Under the pieces are notes generated by a model. It was given only the letters and a program-made list of their open reading frames with translations, was not told where the DNA came from and did not search any database. DNA of 64,000 nt from UBA3210 sp048359995 (GTDB lineage: Bacteria; Bacillota_I; Bacilli_A; RFN20; CAG-449), in contig DBGCPK010000014.1 of the NCBI GenBank assembly GCA_048359995.1, positions 1-64,000 on the forward strand. Reading direction: 5' to 3'. The stretch's first letter is position 1; every line of letters begins with the position of its first letter. Below are positions 49,702 to 59,974 of this stretch, piece by piece. The position numbers were made by a program, and so were the translations under genes.

Positions 49702-51888
49702 TTAAATCCTTTTGATTGCTCCGTGGCTTCCCAGCAAAGTCTTTTTTCCCATCGTTTCGTCGTCGAACCGAACGACGATCAGTTGCGCGATGACCTCGAC
49801 GACGACGCCCCGACCGAATTTATCGTGTTCGATCCGATCGCCGACTTTCCAATCGGTAATGCCGTTCGCCGGTTTCGGCTGAACGACCGGTTTCGGCGGA
49901 CTTTTCGGCGTCGGGAACGATTCGCTTTCGTAGTATCGATGCGAATATTCCTGAGCCACCTTGATTCCCGATTCTTTGATGAATTGGGACGGCCTCAACG
50001 GACCTTGTATCGAATAATTGTAATCCTGATTGGAAGAAAGGAACAATTGCTTTCTCGCCCGCGTAAAGGCGACGTAAGCCAACCGCCGTTCCTCCTCGAT
50101 GCCGTGTCTTGATTCGCTGATCGCGCGAATCGAAGGGAAAATGCCCTGTCCGAGCGAATACACGTAAACGTAATCGTATTCCAGACCTTTCGCGGTATGC
50201 ACCGTCATCAAGGTTACGAAATCGTCGTTGACGACTTCGTCCTGCGAGGATTGAAGAACGGCCGATTCAACGAAATCTTCGAAACTTACGGAACCATCTT
50301 CCATCTGCGAACGCATCGAATCGAACAACTCCTCGACGTTCTCTTTCCGTTCTTCGTATTTGAGTTCGTCTTCCTCTTCCAAATAGCGGTAATAGTCCAA
50401 ACCCGTCGTGACGAAATCGTGAATGTCCTGAACGAGCGAAGATGAATTTTCCGCGATTTCTTTCCGAAGTTGCCGGATACCGGCGATCAACTGACTCAGC
50501 AGCGCTTTCTGCTTGACGCTGACGGGCGCGGTGTTGATATTCTCCGAAATATAGGAGAATTTAGTTTGCCCGTTTTCTTCGGCGCATCGGCTGATCTTTT
50601 CCAGCGTACCCGAACCGATTCCCCGACGCGGAACGTTGATGATCCGGTCGAACGATGTATCGTCGTAATCGTTGAGAATCAGTTTGAAGTAAGCGACGAT
50701 ATCCTTGATTTCTTTGCGCTGGAAGAACTTCTGACCTCCGTAAACACGATAAGGAATCCGGTAAGAAAGCAATGTCGATTCCAATTCTCTGGTCAAATAG
50801 TTCGAGCGATAAAGCACGGCGATATCCCTGTAACGAACGCCGGAGTTCTTGTGAAGTCCGAGAATCGAAGAGACGATGTGATGCGTCTCTTCTTTCAAAG
50901 TTCTGGCGTTGAAAAAACTAACCTTTTCCCCTTCGTCGTTGACGGATATCAGATCCTTTTTGACTCTCTCCTTATTGTGGACGATCAACTGATTGGCGCA
51001 ATCGAGAATCAACTTCGTCGAACGGTAATTCTTGTCGAGAATGATCGTCTCCAATTCCGCCTTCGGATCGATTTCTTTCAGCGTTTTGTCCAAATCGAGA
51101 ATGATCCGATTGTTGGCCCCCCGCCATGTGTAAATCGTCTGATCGGGATCGCCGACTACGTAGAGAGACGTCCCCGCGTTCATCAAGAGGCGAATCAAAT
51201 GAAACTGAACGTCGTTGATATCCTGAAATTCATCGACCAGTATTTCCCTATAGAAAGAAGCATAACGATTTCTGACTTCTTCGTGTTCCGAAAGAATCTG
51301 AATCGATTTGAGAAGAAGGTCGTCGAAATCCAACGATTTTCTCTCTTTCAGCACTTCGGCATATTCGCCGAAATATTCTGTGAATCTCTTCAACTCCGAA
51401 TTGGGAAAATCGGCATCTTTCACGTCTTCGTATTGATATCCGTCCGTCTTTTTCGCGCCTATCCAGTTCAAGCACTGCCTGATTTTCGGATCGGTTTTGG
51501 TGTATCCGTGCTTGGAAAAAATCTCTTTCATGATCGCCAGTTGATCTTCTTCGTCGATGATCGAAAAAGAGGTTGGGTAGTCGATGTATTTCGCCTCGCG
51601 CCTGAGAAAAACCGCGCACCAAGAATGAATCGTCCCGATAAACATATTGCACCGTTCGTCTTCGATCAAAGACAGCACTCTGGCCTTGATCTCTTTCGCC
51701 GCTTTATTGGTAAAGGTAACCGCGAGAATTTGATAAGGCAAAACACCGCGTTCTCGGATCAAATAAGCGATCCGATAAGTCAGAACCCTTGTTTTTCCCG
51801 ATCCCGCGCCGGCGACCACCCTTACGTAACGGCTTTCGGTTTCCACGCCTCTCAATTGTTCGGCGTTCAATAATGTGCTGAAATCCAT
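49702..51888 (-). CDS. pcrA: ATP-dependent DNA helicase PcrA (UvrD/Rep family)
   Basis: 728 residues, a superfamily 1A 3'-5' helicase for repair and replication restart. Motifs in order: Q-motif LNAEQLRGVE, Walker A AGAGSGKTRVLTYR, TFTNKAAKEIKAR, DEFQDIN, VVGDPDQTIYTWRGA, NYRST and the C-terminal TVHTAKGLEYDYVY, with VAFTRARKQLFLS. The C-terminal tail carries a Tudor-like segment (VGDRIEHDKFGRGVVVE) that in PcrA contacts RNA polymerase. ligA, which follows pcrA in Bacillus, is absent; gatC comes next. Confidence 0.96.
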   Translation of the reverse strand: MDFSTLLNAEQLRGVETESRYVRVVAGAGSGKTRVLTYRIAYLIRERGVLPYQILAVTFTNKAAKEIKARVLSLIEDERCNMFIGTIHSWCAVFLRREAKYIDYPTSFSIIDEEDQLAIMKEIFSKHGYTKTDPKIRQCLNWIGAKKTDGYQYEDVKDADFPNSELKRFTEYFGEYAEVLKERKSLDFDDLLLKSIQILSEHEEVRNRYASFYREILVDEFQDINDVQFHLIRLLMNAGTSLYVVGDPDQTIYTWRGANNRIILDLDKTLKEIDPKAELETIILDKNYRSTKLILDCANQLIVHNKERVKKDLISVNDEGEKVSFFNARTLKEETHHIVSSILGLHKNSGVRYRDIAVLYRSNYLTRELESTLLSYRIPYRVYGGQKFFQRKEIKDIVAYFKLILNDYDDTSFDRIINVPRRGIGSGTLEKISRCAEENGQTKFSYISENINTAPVSVKQKALLSQLIAGIRQLRKEIAENSSSLVQDIHDFVTTGLDYYRYLEEEDELKYEERKENVEELFDSMRSQMEDGSVSFEDFVESAVLQSSQDEVVNDDFVTLMTVHTAKGLEYDYVYVYSLGQGIFPSIRAISESRHGIEEERRLAYVAFTRARKQLFLSSNQDYNYSIQGPLRPSQFIKESGIKVAQEYSHRYYESESFPTPKSPPKPVVQPKPANGITDWKVGDRIEHDKFGRGVVVEVIAQLIVVRFDDETMGKKTLLGSHGAIKRI

Positions 51889-51932
51889 TGTCTTCCCTGC
51901 TTTCTTGACGTTATCGCTTCACGGCTGACGAT

Positions 51933-51953
51933 TAAAGAAAACCGCGCGTTTTC
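51933..51953 (-). terminator. Weak terminator-like hairpin behind mgtC
   Basis: A six-base-pair stem (GAAAAC/GTTTTC) with a 5-nt GC loop overlaps the end of the stop codon of the MgtC gene and is followed by TTTAAT on the minus strand. Confidence 0.35.
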
Positions 51954-52692
51954 AGGCAATTTCCTCGACGAATTCCACATAAGGAAGTTCGCGGATTTCG
52001 TTTATCAGCGCGTCGTGATTTTTGTACTTTTTGGCTTTGCGCACCGCGATCATAATGGTATAGACGCTTAATCCCGTATTGGAATATGCCGGATTGTGTT
52101 CCACGGAAATGATGGAGAGACCTTTCTCTCGGATCAGCGCGACGAAATCTTTGAGATTTTCGCGCTTTTCGAATTCGACGTGCAGTTCGTAACATCCCGT
52201 TTTCCGCGTCAGAATCATCTCGAATTTCGGCATAAAGAAGATCGCGATGCCGATGATGCAGAACCCCAAAATCGCCGCGGTGTAGAACCCCGCGCCGATC
52301 GTAAGCCCCAGACAGGCGCACCCCCATAATCCCGCCGCGGTAGTGAGCCCTTTCACTTGACTTCTCGAAGTCACCAGAATCGTTCCCGCGCCGAGAAAAC
52401 CGATGCCGGAAATCACCTGCGCGCCGAAACGCGCCGCATCTCCGGAAGCGAACGTTTCCACGAGAAAAGCGTCCGCGAGCATCACCATACAGGAGGATAC
52501 GCAGACCAGAATATACGTTCTCAACCCCGCGGCATGGCGCTTGATCGCTCTTTCCGCGCCGATAATCCCCGCGCAAAGCATAGCCATCAAAAGTCGGATA
52601 ACGACGCTGCCGATCGTGATTTCGCTGAGCCAACGGCCGTTTTCACCGATCCACTTGACGATCGGATCGACGATTTCCACTAAAAATACCAT
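51952..52692 (-). CDS. MgtC/SapB family membrane protein
   Basis: 246 residues. Four to five membrane segments fill the first 150 residues, with the family signature GAERAIKRHAAGLRTYILVC, then GIGFLGAGTIL and GLTTAAGLW. The C-terminal 90 residues form a cytosolic ACT-like domain. MgtC proteins modulate F-type ATPase or magnesium adaptation in pathogens, but many family members have no known role. AAGGAG precedes the ATG and a promoter with a perfect TATAAT lies at 52734. It appears to be monocistronic. No magnesium riboswitch-like leader is evident in the short upstream region. Confidence 0.88.
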   Translation of the reverse strand: MVFLVEIVDPIVKWIGENGRWLSEITIGSVVIRLLMAMLCAGIIGAERAIKRHAAGLRTYILVCVSSCMVMLADAFLVETFASGDAARFGAQVISGIGFLGAGTILVTSRSQVKGLTTAAGLWGCACLGLTIGAGFYTAAILGFCIIGIAIFFMPKFEMILTRKTGCYELHVEFEKRENLKDFVALIREKGLSIISVEHNPAYSNTGLSVYTIMIAVRKAKKYKNHDALINEIRELPYVEFVEEIA

Positions 52693-52733
52693 AGTTGTTT
52701 CTCCTTGAAGACTGCATCTGAATGTTCATTCCT

Positions 52734-52761
52734 ATTATACATTATTTTCGGATAAAAGCAA
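52734..52761 (-). promoter_or_regulatory. Promoter of the MgtC gene
   Basis: Minus-strand TTGCTT (52756-52761), 16-nt spacer, TATAAT (52734-52739), about 42 nt upstream of the start. Confidence 0.55.
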
Positions 52762-52803
52762 AACAATAAATCCTTTCCGCTTCTTCGCGAAAAGGCGAAA
52801 AAA

Positions 52804-53319
52804 TCAATACCCCAGCGTCCTGAGAAATTTGTCCACCTGCTTTTTGTTTTTCAGTTCGATAAACTTATCCGGATACAGATTCTTCGCGTAACGATATCTC
52901 TGCCTGTTCTTTTTTCTTCTCCCCTCGAAGAGAATCCACTTTTGGAAAGAGAGAGAAAATTTTTCTCGACACCCTTCCGGCGCGGATTCACGCTGCTTGT
53001 TGTGATAGACGATCGCTCGTCTCAGGGCGCGAAAATAGCAGGAAAACCGGTTGAAGTTCAAAAAGATGATCCAGTCGGTTAAATCGAGCCTTTCTTCAAA
53101 AAGAACCTCGTTGTAATTGCCGTCGATCACCCACGATGAACGGTATTTTTTCAGAAATCCTTTCAGTTTTTTCTTCCGCTCCTCGGTCTCGACGATCTGC
53201 CAGTTTTCTTTGTATCCGATTTTATCCATATAGAGACAAGGCAGATTGAACCGCGCGGACAATTTTCCGGCCAAAGTGGATTTTCCACTGCCGGAGTAAC
53301 CGATAATCAAAAATTTCAT
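52804..53319 (-). CDS. P-loop kinase-like protein (FlaR/topology modulation type)
   Basis: About 171 residues. Walker A is GYSGSGKSTLA, followed by YMDKIGYKENW and a WVIDGNYNE segment, and the Arg-rich RRAIVYH region, all typical of the adenylate-kinase-like FlaR family, once called DNA topology modulation proteins. The true substrate of the family is not established, though nucleoside or small-molecule phosphorylation is expected. The frame opens earlier, but ATG at 53319 has GGTGAGAG upstream and starts the conserved MKFLIIGYSG. It lies 7 nt after polC and belongs to its operon. Confidence 0.8.
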   Translation of the reverse strand: MKFLIIGYSGSGKSTLAGKLSARFNLPCLYMDKIGYKENWQIVETEERKKKLKGFLKKYRSSWVIDGNYNEVLFEERLDLTDWIIFLNFNRFSCYFRALRRAIVYHNKQRESAPEGCREKFSLSFQKWILFEGRRKKNRQRYRYAKNLYPDKFIELKNKKQVDKFLRTLGY

Positions 53320-53326
53320 AATTCTC

Positions 53327-56300
53327 TCACCAATCAAACAGCGAAATCTGATCCGATTCCGGCAAATGTTTCAGAACGTCGAGTTTTCTCAGCGTTTCGA
53401 TGTGCTGTTGGGAAAGGCGCGTCCGGTTGGCCAAATCCTCGATCGACATAAACGCTCGCTTTTTTCGGGCTTCGACCACCGTTTCCGCCGCCGCTTCGCC
53501 CAGTCCGTCCAAAACGTTGAAAGGCGGAATGATCGTCTTATTCTTTTCGTCGATCACCCAATAACGGCTGATCGAACGATCGAGGTCGATCATCGAAATG
53601 CGATAGCCTCTTTCCGCCATTTCCAAAGCGATTCCGAGACATTTCTCGATTTCGTCGTCTTTCGGAGAAAGTTTGGTTCCGCTTTCCCGCATCTGCTTAT
53701 ACAGTTCCAGTTTCCGGATTATTCCCTGTTCTCCTTCCGCCATTGCCTGAATGTCGAACTGGTGAACGCGGGTGGAAAAGTAAGTCGCATAATATTCCAA
53801 CGGTCGGTAAACCTTGTACCAAGCCACTCGACAAGCCATCATGACATAGGCGACGGCGTGAGCTTTCGGAAACAGGTATTTGATCTTATTGCAGGCGTTG
53901 ATGTAATACTCCGGAATCTTGTGTTGCCTCAAAAGCGTCTCGTACTCCGGTTTGAGCCTTCGTCCTTTTCGCACATCTTCCATGATTTTAAACGCCGTCG
54001 ACGGATCGATTCCCTGCGAAGAAAGCCAGACCATGATATCGTCCCGACAACCGATGACTTCCTGCAAAGTGCAGGTTCCGTTGTTGATCAGATCTTCGGC
54101 GTTTCCTTTCCAAACGTCGGTTCCGTGGGAAAGACCGGATATGATGAGAAGATCGGCAAACGTCGTCGGGTGCGTCTCTATCAGCATCTGCCGCGACAAA
54201 GCCGTACCGAATTCGGGAAGCCCAAGCGCGCCGGTTTTCTCCCCCATATAGTTCGAGTGCCTGTTCAACGCTTTATCGCTGCTGAATAACGAAATCACGT
54301 TTCTGTCGTCCAGAGGAATGCTTTCCGGTTTGATTCCGGTGAGATCTCCCAACATCTTCAAAGCCGTCGGATCGACGTGTCCGAGCAAATCCAGTTTCAA
54401 CACGTTGTCGTGAATCTTGTGGAAGTCGAAATGCGTAGTCCGCCAAGCGGCCGAAACGTCGTCGGCCGGATATTGAATCGGCGTAAAGTCGTAGACGTCC
54501 ATATCGTCGGGAATGACGATGATTCCGCCGGGATGCTGTCCCGTCGTCCTCTTGACGTCCTGACAATGAATCGCCAAGCGCGTCTTTTCGGCGTTTTTGA
54601 TCTTGCTCGGATCGATCCCCAGAGATTCATAGTAACCCAAAGCGTAACCGTAGGCCGTCTTTTCGGCGACGGTTTCGATCGTTCCGGCGCGGTAGACATT
54701 TTGTTCGCCCAAAAGCACTTTGGTCATATTGTGGGCAACCGCTTGATAATCGCCCGAAAAATTAAGGTCGATGTCCGGAACTTTCTCGGCGTGGAAACCC
54801 AAGAAAGTCGCAAAAGGAATATTCTGCCCGTCCTTGATCATCTTCGCGCCGCATATCGGACAGAACCGATCCGGAAGATCGTATCCGGAACGGTACTTTT
54901 TCAGATCGACATCCCACACCGAATGGCGGCATTCCGGACAGCGGTAATGCGGCTGTAAGGCGTTGACTTCGGTGATTTTCGCCATAAAGGCCACCAACGA
55001 AGAACCGACGCTCCCTCGCGAACCGACCATAAAGCCGTCTTCCCGCGACTTTTTCACGATGCAATGGGCGATATAGTACTGAACCGAATATCCGTAACGG
55101 GTAATTCCGTCGAGTTCCGCTTTAAGGCGTTCGTCGACGATTTCCGGAAGGGGATCTCCGTAATATTCTTTCGCGGTATCATAACACATTCGCACCAATT
55201 TTTCCTCGCAGTTTTCGATATGAGGAGGGTACAGTTTATTCTTGACGGGATACAGGTCTTCCAGCGAATCCGCGATCCGATTCGTATTGGTGACGACGAT
55301 TTCTTTGGCGACTTCTTCGCCTAAAAAGTCGAAAGCCGTCATCATCTCCCGAGTGGAACGGAAGTGCTGATCCGGATTATCGAAATAGAAACGATCTCGT
55401 CGGTGAGGATTCAAAGGGTGTCGTCCTCCGCCGACGGCTTTGGCGAAAACGTAAACGTCCCGGAAGATCTTATCCTCCGGAGAAAGATAATGGCAATCGC
55501 CGGTAGCCACGCAGATCTTTCCGATCTTTTTCGTCGCGATATAGATATCTTTCAAAATTCTCAGGAGATGTTCTTGCGAACTGATCTGCCCCATATTGAT
55601 CAGATACACGTAATTGGCGGGAGGTTGAATTTCGATAAAGTCGTAAAATTTCATCGTTTCGAGGAGAATGGATTCCCCGCGAGTCAACGCGGTTTGAAAA
55701 ACTTCGCCGTTGAAACAAGCCGAGCCGATCAGAAGATTTTCCCGATATTTTTCGATTTCTCTTCGGGGGATTCTCGTTCCGCCGGCGAAATAATCGATGC
55801 ACGACATCGAGACGAGGCGGAACAGATCCTTTAATCCCTGCGGGTTTTTGGCAAAAACCACGATGTGACTCGGACGAAGATTTTTCAGCATTTGATCGTT
55901 GGATAAATGTTCCAAATCTCGGTGACGGATGTGAATGTCCTTTCGAATCAGAATCGCCAGCATCGCCTGCCACGCTTCGTTGAGTACTCCGGCATCGTAA
56001 TCGGCTCGGTGAGCGACATTTTCGTCATAATTGACTTCGAATTGCCGACAGAGAGAGCCTAAGGTGTGCGATTTATTGTTCGGAAAAAGATAACGCGAAA
56101 GCGATAATGTATCGATGACCGGATTAAGGATCGGTTTTCCGCCGTTGTTGATAAACGCCTCGTTGAGAAAGCCGATGTCGAAACTCGCATTGTGAGAAAC
56201 CAGAATGCCGTCTCCGATGAAGTCGCTCATAATGCGCAAAGCCTCTTTGATCTTCATCTGACCTTTCACCATCGTGTCGGTGATGTGCGTCTTTTCCTGA

Positions 56301-57628
56301 ATGAATTTGGATATAGGGATTTCCGGATCGATCAGAAGATCCATCGAATCGATGACCAGCCCGTCTTTGAACTTGACCGCGCCGAATTCGATGATGCGAT
56401 CGTATCTCGCGGATAATCCGGTCGTCTCAAAATCGAAGACCACGTACGTCGCGTCGTGAAGTTCGACTTCGGAGGGGTTGTAAATGTATTCGAGTTCGTC
56501 GTCGATCATATTCATTTCGCAACCATACAGCGCCTTTACGCCGTACTTTTTCATCGCCTCCTGTGCTTCCGGAAAAGCCTGAACGTTTTCGTGATCGGTT
56601 AAAGCGAAGGCCTTGTGTCCCCACTTGGCGGCCTGTTTGAAATAGTCGTCAACCGTGCAAACGCCGTCCATCGTCGACATCTTGCTGTGCGCGTGAAGTT
56701 CGACGCGCTTTTCTTCGCAGTCGTCGATTCTTTCTTCCCAAAAAGGCTTGTCGTTGAATTTGATTCGATCGGCGACGATCTGCAATTCATTGTTGAAACG
56801 AGATAATCCCGCTTTCCCGTCGATCGTAAGATGGGTGCCGATTTTGGAATATTTGTCGAGTTTTTCCGAAGAGAAATTCCTTCGGTTTTCGAAGATGATC
56901 ACTTCGATCGAATCCGTGTGATCGTATACGTACAAAGTGACGATTCTCCTGCCCTTTCTGGACACTTTGTCTTCGACGAAAAAAACTTCTCCGTCGATGG
57001 TTACTCCGGCGGAAGATGCGTCGATCTGAGCAATCTTCATCGGAACGAAATTCCCTTTTACTCTCTGATGATTTTCCGTCGAATAGATCGCGTCCATCCG
57101 CGAATCGTAATTCTCTCTGATCCTCTTTCTCAGATCTTCCGTAAACTGCCTCTCCCTTTCCGCGATGAGATCCTCATTGGCATAGGTGATATCGGTGGAA
57201 ATATCGAAAGGAACGCACAATTGCTCGAACAATTCTTCCCACATCGTAACGACCGGGCCGAAAGTCTCGTAGTGAATATTTCCGTAAAAAAGGAAAAAGA
57301 GTTCATTCTTCTTTTTCGTGCATCGCGGCATCTTATCCGCGTCCAATCCGGTATTGTAATACAATTCGTCGCGAAGCAATCCATAAGCCTGATCCGGTGT
57401 AATCGGATTTTCGTAGACAAAATTCACGCTGGTTTTGAAAGGAGCAGCGTCCATCTTTTCCAGCAGTTTTTTCGCCGGCAGATATTGCAGACAATGCCTG
57501 CACGTCAGCGTAACAAAGCAAATCCCCGATTCTTTGTCGTTCTTATCGACTTTCAATCGGCAATTTTCGTAATCGGCAAGATCTTCGATTCCGATTTTTT
57601 TTAAAAATCGCGCGCACAACTCGTCCAT
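53327..57628 (-). CDS. polC: DNA polymerase III alpha subunit, PolC type
   Basis: 1433 residues, the main replicative polymerase of Bacillota. Domains in order: N-terminal region, OB fold (about 195-290), PHP domain split around the exonuclease (VELHAHSKMSTMDG near 309), DEDDh proofreading exonuclease from about 395 (VFDFETTGL, then SHNASFDIGFLNEA and HRADYDAG), the Gram-positive zinc finger (CPECRHS... CPICGAK), and the polymerase palm with PDIDLNF. All catalytic Asp are present. It follows rseP by 10 nt. In Bacillus proS lies between rseP and polC; here proS is missing. Confidence 0.98.
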   Translation of the reverse strand: MDELCARFLKKIGIEDLADYENCRLKVDKNDKESGICFVTLTCRHCLQYLPAKKLLEKMDAAPFKTSVNFVYENPITPDQAYGLLRDELYYNTGLDADKMPRCTKKKNELFFLFYGNIHYETFGPVVTMWEELFEQLCVPFDISTDITYANEDLIAERERQFTEDLRKRIRENYDSRMDAIYSTENHQRVKGNFVPMKIAQIDASSAGVTIDGEVFFVEDKVSRKGRRIVTLYVYDHTDSIEVIIFENRRNFSSEKLDKYSKIGTHLTIDGKAGLSRFNNELQIVADRIKFNDKPFWEERIDDCEEKRVELHAHSKMSTMDGVCTVDDYFKQAAKWGHKAFALTDHENVQAFPEAQEAMKKYGVKALYGCEMNMIDDELEYIYNPSEVELHDATYVVFDFETTGLSARYDRIIEFGAVKFKDGLVIDSMDLLIDPEIPISKFIQEKTHITDTMVKGQMKIKEALRIMSDFIGDGILVSHNASFDIGFLNEAFINNGGKPILNPVIDTLSLSRYLFPNNKSHTLGSLCRQFEVNYDENVAHRADYDAGVLNEAWQAMLAILIRKDIHIRHRDLEHLSNDQMLKNLRPSHIVVFAKNPQGLKDLFRLVSMSCIDYFAGGTRIPRREIEKYRENLLIGSACFNGEVFQTALTRGESILLETMKFYDFIEIQPPANYVYLINMGQISSQEHLLRILKDIYIATKKIGKICVATGDCHYLSPEDKIFRDVYVFAKAVGGGRHPLNPHRRDRFYFDNPDQHFRSTREMMTAFDFLGEEVAKEIVVTNTNRIADSLEDLYPVKNKLYPPHIENCEEKLVRMCYDTAKEYYGDPLPEIVDERLKAELDGITRYGYSVQYYIAHCIVKKSREDGFMVGSRGSVGSSLVAFMAKITEVNALQPHYRCPECRHSVWDVDLKKYRSGYDLPDRFCPICGAKMIKDGQNIPFATFLGFHAEKVPDIDLNFSGDYQAVAHNMTKVLLGEQNVYRAGTIETVAEKTAYGYALGYYESLGIDPSKIKNAEKTRLAIHCQDVKRTTGQHPGGIIVIPDDMDVYDFTPIQYPADDVSAAWRTTHFDFHKIHDNVLKLDLLGHVDPTALKMLGDLTGIKPESIPLDDRNVISLFSSDKALNRHSNYMGEKTGALGLPEFGTALSRQMLIETHPTTFADLLIISGLSHGTDVWKGNAEDLINNGTCTLQEVIGCRDDIMVWLSSQGIDPSTAFKIMEDVRKGRRLKPEYETLLRQHKIPEYYINACNKIKYLFPKAHAVAYVMMACRVAWYKVYRPLEYYATYFSTRVHQFDIQAMAEGEQGIIRKLELYKQMRESGTKLSPKDDEIEKCLGIALEMAERGYRISMIDLDRSISRYWVIDEKNKTIIPPFNVLDGLGEAAAETVVEARKKRAFMSIEDLANRTRLSQQHIETLRKLDVLKHLPESDQISLFDW

Positions 57629-57638
57629 AATAACCTCG

Positions 57639-58820
57639 TCAGAACATTCTCATAACGTCTAGAACCGTAACGAAAATCATCAAGCCGAAGAGAAGCACCG
57701 TGCCGATCACGGACATGATCTGACGCGCTTTCGCCGGCATATCTCTCCGCGTGATTCCCTCGAACGCGCAGACAACCAAATGCCAGCCATCGAGTCCCGG
57801 AAAAGGAAGAAGATTGACGATCGCCAAGTTCAAAGAGATATATCCCCAGACGTAAAGATAATAGTAAAACCCGACAGTGGTCGCATAACTGCTGACGGAG
57901 TAAACCGAAAGAACGCCGCCTAAATTTTCCCATCCTCCCGGTTGAAACAGCACTTTAAAAGAAGTGATCGAAGATACGAATTCGTCGCCCGCGCGGTTCA
58001 TTCCCTCGACGAAATTGCGATTTCTCGTATGAAAGGCGATGCCGATATCGCTTAAATCCCAAACGTAAACCACTTCGTCGACGCCGAAGAGGTGATCGAC
58101 GATCTGTTCTTTTGCGTTCAACGTAAAGGAAACTTCCTTATTTTCCGATGTCGTCAGATTCCACGTCCAAGTATCTTTTTCCGAATTCGGCGAAGCCAGT
58201 TCGCTTTGATAATACGAACTGCTTTCCACCGCGAAAAGATTAAACGTCGTATACAAATCGCGCCCGGTTTCGATCTGACTTTCGATGGTCGTTGGAACGT
58301 CGGAGATCGTAATCACGTACTGTACTTTGACGATTTCGTCCCGTTCGGTCAATCCGGCCTCGTAAGCCAAATAAGAAGCACTGCCGTTGGATTCGTAGAC
58401 TTTCACGCTCAAATAGGACGAATCCAGAATCGGCGAACAGAGTCCGGAAACGAAAAACAGAACGAGTGACAAAAGAAAATTGACCGTAACACCCGCGACC
58501 ATGATTAAGGCGCGTTTCCAACGGGCAATATTGTTCAAAAACCTCTCTTTCGGGACGTCGCGAAAGTCTTCGATGTCTTCGCTTCCCTCTCCTGCCATGG
58601 CGACGAATCCGCCGATTGGAAAAGCGCGCACCGAGAATTGCGTTTCCTGTCCCGGTTTCTTCCGCTTATAGATCAAAGGTCCCATGCCGATGGAATATTC
58701 GGCGCAGTAAACATTGAACTTTTTCGCCACCAAAAGGTGACCTAATTCGTGCAGGCAGATCAAGACGCTTAAACTCAACAGCAAGACGACAATATTTAGA
58801 ATCGTATTCAGTAATTGCAT
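57639..58820 (-). CDS. rseP: Site-2 protease RseP/RasP (M50)
   Basis: About 393 residues. The zinc motif HELGH lies in the first membrane segment (LICLHELGHLLVAKKF), followed by PIGGFVAMAGEG, and the third ligand motif is LLPFPGLDGWH in the penultimate region. Between them lies a region in the place of the PDZ domain. It cleaves membrane proteins such as anti-sigma factors and signal peptides within the membrane. The frame opens earlier, but AAGGAG fits ATG at 58820; it overlaps the dxr end by 13 bases. The place in the cdsA-dxr-rseP-polC order is conserved. Confidence 0.95.
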   Translation of the reverse strand: MQLLNTILNIVVLLLSLSVLICLHELGHLLVAKKFNVYCAEYSIGMGPLIYKRKKPGQETQFSVRAFPIGGFVAMAGEGSEDIEDFRDVPKERFLNNIARWKRALIMVAGVTVNFLLSLVLFFVSGLCSPILDSSYLSVKVYESNGSASYLAYEAGLTERDEIVKVQYVITISDVPTTIESQIETGRDLYTTFNLFAVESSSYYQSELASPNSEKDTWTWNLTTSENKEVSFTLNAKEQIVDHLFGVDEVVYVWDLSDIGIAFHTRNRNFVEGMNRAGDEFVSSITSFKVLFQPGGWENLGGVLSVYSVSSYATTVGFYYYLYVWGYISLNLAIVNLLPFPGLDGWHLVVCAFEGITRRDMPAKARQIMSVIGTVLLFGLMIFVTVLDVMRMF

Positions 58821-59974
58821 TCTTTCATTCTCCTTATCCATTCCACGCTTTTATTTTTAGCCCATTTATCCGAATCGATGATATCCTCCGCATTCGGATT
58901 TTCTTTTGCCCGATGCTCGGAGAGGACTTTTTCCACCACTTTCGCAATCTCCGTAAAACGGATCTCCCCGTTTAGAAACGCGTAAACCGCTTCTTCGTTG
59001 CTTCGATTCAAAACGGTCGGGGCGCTTCCTCCGATATCAATGGCCCGAAATGCCAAATCCAAACAAGGATACAAGGCGGGATTCCGTCTCCGGAAATGAA
59101 GTCCAGTCAGTTCTTCCAAGCAAAGAGGTTTCGTCCGAACCTCGTGACGGTGATTCCGATAAAGGGCATAGGAGATGGCGATTTTCATATCTGTCGGTCC
59201 GATATCGGCGAGAAAAGATCCGTCTTTGAATTCCACCATCGAATGAATGATCGATTCGTCGTGAAGAAGCACTTTGATCTTCTCTTTCGGAAATCCGAAA
59301 AGGTGCATGGCTTCGATAACTTCGAATCCCTTGTTCATCATCGTCGCCGAGTCGATGGTGATCTTCTTTCCCATCATCCACGACGGATGACTTAACGCTT
59401 TTCGAACGTCGACTTTTTCCAAATCTTCCGGAGAATCATCGCGAAAACTCCCCCCGCTGGCGGTCAACACCAGATTTCGGACGTCTTCCGCTTTTTTTCC
59501 TTCGAGGCACTTTGCCAAAGCGCAGTGTTCGCTGTCGATGGCGTACAAGTTTGCCCCCGTCCTCATCTTCGCGCTTTTCAAAAGATCTCCGCCCACAACC
59601 AAGGATTCTTTATTCGCCAAAGCGAGATCGATTCCCTTTTCGAGGCAATGAAGAGACGGCAGAAAACCTACGAATCCGACAAGACTGTTGACTACCAGAC
59701 TCGCCGGAACGCGGTCGATCAATTCGAGAAGCCCCCGATCTCCGTAGACGAATTCGACTTGCGGATATTTTTCCCGCAACCGCAGGAAGTCTTCCCGTTC
59801 TTGAACGCAAGCCATACGGACGTTCCGAAACGAAGAAAGAATCTTTTCCAAAGCGCCGATGCGCCGACCGACAGAGACGCCCGTCAATTCGAAGTCCGAA
59901 GGATTTTCGGATAGAATTTCCAGAGTCTGAGAACCGATCGATCCGCTTGCGCCGAGCAGAATGATCTTCTCCAT
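58808..59974 (-). CDS. dxr: 1-deoxy-D-xylulose 5-phosphate reductoisomerase
   Basis: About 388 residues; the first committed step of the MEP pathway. NADPH site GASGSIGSQT; active-site motifs LANKESLVVGG and DSEHCALAKCL with the metal-binding Asp and Glu, ASGGSFR, HPSWMMGKKITIDSATMMNKG, then EVIEAMHLF. A GTG at 59977 is in frame, but ATG at 59974 overlaps the cdsA stop by one base (TGATG) and fits the family start MEKIILLGA. It works with ispF at 20 kb. Confidence 0.97.
   Translation of the reverse strand: MEKIILLGASGSIGSQTLEILSENPSDFELTGVSVGRRIGALEKILSSFRNVRMACVQEREDFLRLREKYPQVEFVYGDRGLLELIDRVPASLVVNSLVGFVGFLPSLHCLEKGIDLALANKESLVVGGDLLKSAKMRTGANLYAIDSEHCALAKCLEGKKAEDVRNLVLTASGGSFRDDSPEDLEKVDVRKALSHPSWMMGKKITIDSATMMNKGFEVIEAMHLFGFPKEKIKVLLHDESIIHSMVEFKDGSFLADIGPTDMKIAISYALYRNHRHEVRTKPLCLEELTGLHFRRRNPALYPCLDLAFRAIDIGGSAPTVLNRSNEEAVYAFLNGEIRFTEIAKVVEKVLSEHRAKENPNAEDIIDSDKWAKNKSVEWIRRMKECNY

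Noticed and set aside
50470..51873. Long open frame (467 codons) antisense to pcrA, and similar ones antisense to argS, tsf and the M3 peptidase
   Set aside because: They lie fully within well-supported genes on the other strand, have no family motifs and unusual composition; they follow from the codon usage of the real gene.
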